Assembly: GCA_963971575.1 (NCBI GenBank)
Contig: OZ020618.1
Span: forward strand, 2,730,501-2,794,500
Source of the DNA: Liopterus haemorrhoidalis
Lineage: Eukaryota > Arthropoda > Insecta > Coleoptera > Dytiscidae
DNA length: 64,000 bases
Reading direction: 5' to 3'
Both the position numbers and the translations under genes were made by a program. Position 1 is the first letter of the stretch. Each line of letters opens with the position of its first letter. Shown here in pieces: positions 57,111-64,000 of this stretch. Under the pieces are notes generated by a model, which saw only the letters and a list, made by a program, of their open reading frames with translations, made no database searches and was not told where the DNA came from.

Positions 57111-57612
57111 TCAAAAACTAGAGCTGCTACAAAAAAAGTCAGGTATTTTTGGAACCAGCACATCAAAAATATCTAAAATCAGTTCTTACTTTTACGGCAC
57201 CAAAATAAAAATTTTATTTTGTTGGGCAGTGCTATGACAACAAACTTTTAGGCATGCAAGAAAATAGCTCATATTTGTATTAATATTTTCTACTGATCTG
57301 TACTGCCTCCGCTTCAGTGAGTGGAAAATGAGGATTATTCCGGGAGTCATTGACTTGTTTTAATCAATAAGTAGATTTTCTCTCATTTTCAAGTACAATT
57401 AAAATTGCAATTATTCTCTCCTCCAGGTAATATGATGTGTCTTGGGTCTATAGACAATAAGGTTATCCTATTTAAGTAATGGATAAATAATGGATATATT
57501 CCTTTCTCTCGCTCATCGATCAAATATTTATTTTCTTAATTTATTTAAAATTTTATAATTTAATTAATTTATCGGGAAAAAGGTCATAAAGAACATCAGA
57601 CAATGATTGAAT
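57111..57612. other. AT-rich stretch, nothing assigned
   Basis: May include further decayed N-terminal parts of the preceding family, but I could not read them. Confidence 0.4.
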
Positions 57613-58807
57613 AAAGATCGGTTTCGATAATTAAAATTATTTTAGACCAAAACTATTTTATTTTTAACGACTTAATTTATGCTCAGAAAGATGGTTTGCC
57701 TATGGGTTCTCCTCTCTCTCTCCTATTGTCAGAAATATTTATGGATCATATGGAGAAAATTATTTTTAGTAGTTCCAACAAATTCCGTCACTGTATTAAA
57801 TTCTGGTATCGTTATGTTGATGATATTTGGAGCAACACAAGCCTTGGCTTCCGCTCTGGTATCTATTTGATAATAATAATAATAATAATAATAATAATCA
57901 TAATAATTGTCTTTGGGAAGGTAGTAATAGGCAATTAAAATTATTTTTCAACCATATTAACGATATCAATCCTTCAATAAAATTTACTATGGAGATAAAA
58001 AATAATCGCTCCTTAAACTTCTTAGACCTTTCCATCTCACATTCTTGTTCTAAACTCAACTTCAAAATCTATAGAAAACCAACATATACTGACACCATCA
58101 TTCCTGCTTCATCTTTACATCCTTATAATACTAAAATGGCTGCTTTCAATTGTTATGTAGACCGATTATTAAAAGTTCCACTCTCTGATGAAGACTACAA
58201 TCTGGAATTACAAACTATTTACAAAATTGCTATTAATAACGGTTATAACAAGGCTGAAATTGACAAAATTATTAGAAAAAAGCGTAAAAAACTTTTATTA
58301 ACATATTTTTATCCCCCAAGTATACCTGATACAAAAATTTATAAAAAAAATCCCTTTCACGGCCAGGTTAGTTTCAAAATAGGATCAAAATTAAAGAAAT
58401 CAAATATAACCCCAGCCTTTTATAATAAACATACAATTAAAAATTTACTCGTTAATAATAAACTAGATAAAACTGATTTACACAACAAAAGTGGAGTTTA
58501 TCAAGCATCGTGCCAAGATTGCTCAACAATATATATAGGCCAAACTGGTCGAAAATTTGCTACAAGATTTGGTGAACATTTGAAAGCCATCCAAAATAAA
58601 AAAGTAGAACAGTCCAACATAGCAGAACATATGATCTCCAATAATCATAACCTTTCCGTTAATGACTTCAAAATCCTACACATACACAATAAAAGCCTTA
58701 AACTGAACCTTTTAGAATACCGAGAAATTCACAAAAATATTAACTCTGGAATTCCCTTAATGAATGACCAGATTGACGTTTACAACTCACCCCTAATAAA
58801 TCGGTAA
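57613..58807 (+). pseudogene. Penelope-like element RT and GIY-YIG endonuclease, 5'-truncated
   Basis: The RT part reads QNYFIFNDLIYAQKDGLPMG, SPLSLLLSEIFMDHME and FWYRYVDDI (catalytic YVDD). An 80-bp insert at 57830-57909 follows. The frame then resumes at CLWEGSNRQLKLFFNHIN and runs without a stop through NFLDLSI, KIYRKPTYTDTIIPASSLHP, a linker, and a C-terminal GIY-YIG endonuclease: GVYQASCQDCSTIYIGQTGR with the Arg and EH further on (TRFGEH) and NIAEH. This RT-then-GIY-YIG order is diagnostic of canonical Penelope-like elements. The N-terminal RT part is missing. The endonuclease domain itself looks complete. Confidence 0.93.
57830..57909 (+). repeat. 80-bp insert with (AAT)n tail inside the Penelope RT
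   Basis: Begins gagcaacacaagccttggc and ends in about ten AAT units. It sits between the ATTTG and tctttggg that join in frame, with a possible 3-bp duplication TTG. It resembles a very short 5'-truncated LINE or SINE end and explains the poly-Ile or poly-Asn text in the local reading frames. Confidence 0.65.
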
Positions 58808-60206
58808 ATACCTTTTTTCCCTTTTTTCCCTTATCTGCTAATATGGTTTACACTTGTATTCCCTACCATAATATTTGTTCCCACTGAATGTATTTGTTAA
58901 AAAATAAGTTTAGTTTGTAATTTGAACTCCTGTACATGGCGTCACTGCCGAAATACGTATAGAGTATATTAAACGGATATTTGTGAAACTTACCGAGTGT
59001 TTTATTTATTAATCTTAAATTAAAATTATCTTCTTCAGTTTATTGATTGAACCACAGAAGCTCCATTATTTAAAATTTGTTTTTATCATCCTCCTTTTAT
59101 ACATTGTGTGTACTGGATTCATTAGAGTGAACGTCCTGTATAAATTCTCGACCTAGCACAATATTTTTCCCCGTCCATTAATTATAAACATGGTAAACAT
59201 AACATTTCCACCATATTTGGTGTTAGGTAAGTAAGCAACCTTCAAGTGATTTGATATAATGCACTTGTTGGTTTGGTCCGTACATCAATACACTGATATT
59301 TCCAGAACGAACTAGTTTCAGTGCTGCTGCAGCGGCACTTTCCGGAAACATCGACATTGCGATAAGAAGAATGGTTTCATTTGCATACCGATATTATCAA
59401 CACGCCAATATCAAATTCTGAATACAGAGTGAGTTTATATAAATAAACTAAATCGATAAACTCAACTTATCAACAGAGAAATGTTAAGGTTTTGAAAGCT
59501 ACTTTAATTTTTTAACATAAAACATTAAAACAAATTCTAACCACCATTATAGCATTATAGCAATAATTTAATACTTTAAAGGCTTAGTACAAAGCGTTCA
59601 AAAATGAATGATAGGCGTTTTAAGAAAAGAAAATGAACTCGGAAAAAAGATTTTATTTAGTTACTTGTCACTTAACAGAGTAGTGTGAAGATATTCTTCG
59701 AGATCACATGTAACCCAATATTATTCAAGAAAGAAATATTACTAAGAAGTAAATAAGGTCTCTTTCGATTGTTATTGCTTTTGTCAATCATAAGAAAGAC
59801 TTCACCACCCATTGTTAAATTACAACCGTCAAGATTATGGAAGACGTATTCATAGTTCCTAAATCTAACACCCACACAGCGCTGGTGGCGACTAATTTTA
59901 GAAGATTAAGTGGTCCCTCTTGAATCTATTCTTGTCAAAATGATTGAAGATTGAAAGATTTAATATACAAAACACTTAAGAATTTTTATAAGTACATTCC
60001 ACAATAAAAGAATGGGTTTAAAATTGTAAGTGTATAAACAATAGCTTGTAATGGTCGAGTACAATTTTCCCCAATTTAAACTATTATATTAATAAGGGAA
60101 GTTATGAAGTATATAGTTTCCAATCAGCTGCTAGTAAAACATACGGTTCAAGTAATACAGTAACTAATGAATGGAAATAGCAGCTGGTAAATTCAGCTGT
60201 CCAATA
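58808..60206. other. AT-rich stretch; 3' region of the Penelope element then nothing assigned
   Basis: The first ~150 bp probably form the 3' UTR of the Penelope-like element. No further structure recognised. Confidence 0.45.
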
Positions 60207-60436
60207 CAGTATTTCCCAATAGGTGGTCCTAATCGTTATATATACAATCAATAAATTCCTATCGATGTCTCACAAAGATATTTAGATTTGCTTATACCTG
60301 GCTGTAGTCATTTAGATGATCTGCTAAATATATTTGTTTTCTTGCAAGAAATTAACCAACAATTATTATTAGCGGTCCGCGTTAGACAATTATATATTTG
60401 ACTAGTCCGCGGTGCGTTTTTGATTGAGAAACACTG
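60207..60436. mobile_element. hAT-type MITE, 230 bp
   Basis: Ends cagtatttcccaataggtgg and, on the complement, cagtgtttctcaatc. Flanking 8-mers GTCCAATA and GTCTAAAG share five bases. Internal ggtccgcg and gtccgcgg motifs are typical of this hAT MITE group. Confidence 0.72.
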
Positions 60437-60473
60437 GTCTAAAGTACACAAGTCATAGCGTATAATGATAGAA

Positions 60474-61454
60474 AAATTGATGTGAAGTGTGAATTTTCAC
60501 ACATTTCAGGGTTTCGCAGGTATATAATAAATGAATGATGATTATTTGAGATGCCAATACAAATTTTATGTTAAAATATTTTTTTTGTTAATTTTAATTC
60601 GAATGCCTAATACCATTATTTTGGTTTCTAAATAGTTGCAGTATTTTTTTTGTTTTGTTTTATATAGCAAGGTTCATTAATATTTTGAAAATTGCACCTA
60701 TGGCTTCCGTTGGTTGTTTAAGTCATAAACTCCGCCCCTCTGATTTCGTATACATCCAAACATAGAAATAAATTATAATTTCAACACTTCCCACTGGTTA
60801 TTAAATTTACGCTTTTAAAAATTAAATGCAACATTTGCCAAAATATAACTAGAATTTTGACAAAATAATTTAAACAAAATAAAAATGCAAAAAAAACAGG
60901 AAAAACAAAATTGACGGGAATCGAACAGTAGTTTGTAACTTACGAAGCGAGAACGTTACCACTGGACTACGGATGTTCACTCGTTTACTATGTTAAATAG
61001 CGGATTAAATATTTTACATATTTTAGTTAAAAACACCTAAAATGCGTTATTTTCCGAAAACATAAACTGATCAAAAATTCCTGTTGTACTATTTTGGTTC
61101 ACACCAATGTACATTACTTAGAATTTTTTCAGATTTTTAGTTTAAACCATCTGGGCTACAGGGTGTGGGACAAAATTTTTGTTGCACAATTGGCAAAAAT
61201 CGCTTCAAAATAATTTATTTTGCAAAAATAAAATTTTGATCGTTAATCCACGTACCAAGGGCTTTCATTTGATACCCTACACAGAATTGTAAAAAAATAT
61301 ATTTTTTTTCGATGAGCATATATTTGTTTATATTTTTAGGGGGATATGTTTTTTAGATGTTTTAGTATTTTTCCTATGTGCGGGTCAAAGAGTTGTATAA
61401 GCATGCCAAATTTTAACTCTCTAGGTTTAGCCGTTTGGCTACAATTTTTACCGA

Positions 61455-61487
<33 letters not shown>

Positions 61488-61533
61488 ATGACGGTATAAG
61501 GGTTTTTTGGTCATACCTATAAAACCCTAAAAA
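60474..61533 (-). mobile_element. (GTCT)n repeat family, copy 4
   Basis: Complete inverted copy: 3' palindrome at left, body, seven GTCT units, 5' hairpin at right. The tRNA-like segment at about 60913-60977 is the best preserved in the window: A box tagtccagtgg and B box gttcgattcc about 38 bp apart, both on the element's sense strand. Confidence 0.85.
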
Positions 61534-62313
61534 TGAGCGATTCTTTTTCTTTCCATAACGTATATGCTACTATTTTGGGAACTGTGAACGAAGCTTTAGC
61601 GTATCTCCAATAAATCAAAGTCTGAATGTAAAATCCGAAGTTAGTTTACAGTAGTTTGTTGTCTAAATTATGGTTCACAACATTTTTGAAATCGTTTATT
61701 TTTAACTGGAATTCTATATTACATAGATAATTGCGAGGGATATTATCTGCCTACCCATGTCTATAGATAACGATCATAGTTTATTAAGTTACATTAACAC
61801 TATTTTAAAAAAATCTAAAATGATAGATAATTAAAGTATTAATAGTGTATCACAAGAATTATGCTAAACAGTTCAGCTTTCGTCGTTGATGAAAAATAAG
61901 CGAGGAGTTACAAACCTCCTGGCTATATGTTCACGTCAAAATAGGAGTGAATGGCGAAAATCTTGTGTTCTGCATGAATAAGTGTAAAAATTAAAAACTT
62001 GTAGGAGTGAAAACGTACTTATTATGTACGCTATGGGGCTGGAATAAGAACAAATCTTAGCATAAATTTAAATAATTTAGATTAAATAAAAATACAGATT
62101 ATATAAAAAAATATAAATTGTATTAAATCGGTCATACGAGACTTTATAAGTTGTAAGAAACTTCGCCCACTAGAGTGACTAGTTTTATGACAGCTGAAGT
62201 ATATAAAGAGTATTTTTAGAGGTTTGTTTTTTGAATTGGCAACACTGTTTCCAGCGACGGTCATTTTGATAGCTGATAGCTGATTTTTGCTTAGTTTGGT
62301 TTGCCATTTCACC
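61534..62313. other. AT-rich stretch; 5' flank of the DD41D gene
   Basis: Nothing recognised, though the 3' part presumably includes the 5' end of the next element. Confidence 0.45.
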
Positions 62314-63381
62314 ATGAATAGACGCCAGAACTAATTGTGCAAATTTATTTCGAAAATCGTGGTTATGTTCGCGAAACTTACCGTACGCTACGTCCATTTT
62401 ACGGTCGACGTAATAGTCCATCCGAGCGAATTCGTATAACCATGGATCGTTTTTGCACCACGCATAGTCTAATTGATAATACGCATCCGCAGAGACGTCG
62501 TACAGTGCGCACCGAAGAAGCTGATGCTGTTGTAGAGCGTACTATTGAGGAGGACCCATATGAGTCGATTCGCTATCGTGCACAGCAATTGGAGCTGTGT
62601 CAATCTACTTTATGGAAGATTTTGTGGAAAGATATGGTTTTCGAACTAACAAAATGTAGCTCGTGCAAGAGTTGAAGCCGCATGACCATCGTACGTTCGG
62701 TGAATGGGTCGAAAACGATAATTCTCTTGATCCTCATTTTCACCACACAATTTTATTCAGCGATGAGGCTCATTTTTGGTTCAATGGTTACGTCAACAAG
62801 CAAAATTGCCGCATTTGGAGTGAAGAAAATCCACAAGCCATTATTGAGATCGTTACATCCACAAAAAGTCACTGTTTGGTGTGCTTTATGGGCTGGTGGA
62901 ATCATTGGTCCTAATTTCGTTAAAAATGTTGCCGACCAGAACATTAAAGTCAATGGAGACCGCTATAGAACTATGATTACTAAATTTTTCGTTCCCCAAT
63001 TGAATGGCATTAATGTGGAAGAGCTGTGGTTTCAACAAGACGGCACAACATGCCACAAAGCGCGCCGCAATCGATTTATTGAAGGAAACATTCAATGAGC
63101 GCATAATTTCGCGTAATGGACATGTGAATTGGCCTCCAAGATCGAATGATTTAACACATTTTGGCGATTATTTTCTGTGGGGATATGTGAAGTCGCTATT
63201 CTACGCCGATAAACCAGAGACGATGGACGTCTTGGAAGCCAACATTCACCCCGTTATTGCCGATATACGGCGCTAGTTGCTCCAAAAAGTGGTCGAAAAT
63301 TGGACTTCAAGATTGCGTTTTATTCGAGTCAGCCCAAAATCACATTTAAACACTAATGGCATAAAATTATCTTTCCAATAA
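62314..63381 (+). pseudogene. DD41D transposase, divergent lineage (copy 3), several frameshifts
   Basis: Start MNRRQ at 62314, then after a frameshift VQIYFENRGYVRETYRTLRP, HTH text, RTEEADAVVERTIEEDPYE, YRAQQLELCQSTLWKIL. Later frames give catalytic ILFSDEAHFWFNGYVNKQN, ITVWC-like KVTVWCALWAGGIIGP, VEELWFQQDGTTCH, and INRNGHVNWPPRSND-like text with DYFLWGYVKS. Allowing for the frameshift after TTCHKAR and one extra codon before DYF, the second-to-third Asp spacing is again about 41. It ends GIKLSFQ, stop at 63379. It shares fold and motif text with copies 1 and 2 but is clearly a different subfamily. Terminal repeats were not identified. Confidence 0.85.
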
Positions 63382-64000
63382 AGCCAATACCCTGGCCATT
63401 ATTACGATTTTTATGTGTTTTATTTCATTTTAAAGTTCTAAACCTTAAAAAAAAAAATACCCGTTAATTACAAATAGAAGAGCAAATAATTGGCCGTAGA
63501 CACAAATTGTCCACAGCAACCAATAACACCGATAAGTGTCTAATTTTAATCCCTTCACGCACTTATGGGTGGCCAAAATTAACTTTACAATTTATAAAGG
63601 TCGCCATTTTGGTTTGATTCACTTTTGACAGTCCTTTAGACTATTTTTTGTGAGGTTACCTTAAAGGTGTTTATGTCAGCAAGCCAACATTTTCCGAAAT
63701 TTTTACTACACTACATTTTTAACAAATCTCAATTACAGTGATACAAGTTTTTAAGGTTATCGAATTTAAAAAACACCATATTTGTAATATTTTCTCCTTT
63801 TGCCATACATTAAGCCCATAATTTCAAAATTGCTTCGGGAATCTTGTATTTCCACTTATTACATAACTGTTATGAAATTTCATAACGTAAGTTCACATAA
63901 AGATTATTGACTGTGTTCAAATATGAATAAATAAACATTAAAATAAATAAAGTATATGTTTGTTATGCTAATTATATTATTTATAGTTAATATAAAACTG
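63382..64000. other. AT-rich stretch to the window end
   Basis: Nothing recognised. Confidence 0.45.

Noticed and set aside
57827..57930. Poly-Asn domain at the start of the Penelope frame
   Set aside because: It is an (AAT)n tail of an 80-bp insertion; the adjacent frame reads it as poly-Ile, so it is not part of the protein.

Overview
This is an AT-rich eukaryotic window that reads as an insect (or close arthropod) intergenic or intronic region made almost entirely of transposable-element remains. The assignment rests on a Mos1-like mauritiana mariner with its diagnostic terminal repeats, several DD34D and DD41D mariner lineages, a Penelope-like element with a GIY-YIG endonuclease, tRNA-derived SINEs with TSDs, and many hAT-type and PIF/Harbinger-type MITEs. 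I see no convincing host exon, no operon-like layout, no CRISPR and no rRNA. Order and species cannot be read from this sequence.

Layout. 0.2-9 kb: an internally deleted mariner, a Harbinger-type MITE, a SINE, a hAT-type MITE with an internal minisatellite, two abutting mariner remnants (one split by a SINE), an RT C-terminus, a degenerate ~60-bp tandem array and a second SINE family. 9.4-13.2 kb: copy 1 of a ~1.1 kb '(GTCT)n' repeat, then an AT-rich candidate element holding copy 1 of repeat family R2. 16.3-22.5 kb: a nested mosaic of an open but Met-less RT fragment, a hAT MITE inside a mariner, two more mariners, and a full-length mauritiana mariner that splits a jockey/CR1-like RT immediately before its YADD motif. 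22.6-31 kb: hAT MITEs, (GTCT)n copies 2 and 3, RTE-like fragments and the 3' end of an R1-like element. 31.1-32.5 kb: a nearly intact DD41D element. 34-41 kb: a Harbinger-type MITE, an RT thumb domain, a second deleted mariner E, another MITE, and R2 copy 2 with a ~177-bp tandem array. 44.1-45.8 kb: an internally deleted PIF/Harbinger element keeping the starts of both convergent genes (transposase and MADF/Myb-like), with an RTE fragment inside. 46-56 kb: nested MITEs, a foldback MITE, SINE copy 2 and a DD41D deletion derivative. 56.4-58.8 kb: remains of an unnamed repeat-associated protein family and a Penelope-like element. 60-63.4 kb: a hAT MITE, (GTCT)n copy 4 and a third, divergent DD41D transposase.

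The elements do not form a pathway. What they record is insertion order: SINE in mariner, hAT in mariner, mariner in RT, hAT in (GTCT)n repeat, RTE in Harbinger. All transposase and RT genes seen carry at least one frameshift, nonsense codon, deletion or truncation. The least conventional signal is the (GTCT)n family: short inverted termini, a 5' hairpin, a tetranucleotide microsatellite, a tRNA-like internal segment that differs between copies, and a 3' palindrome. Its architecture resembles non-autonomous Helentrons (HINE/DINE-1-like). All calls come from reading the sequence; no database search was run.
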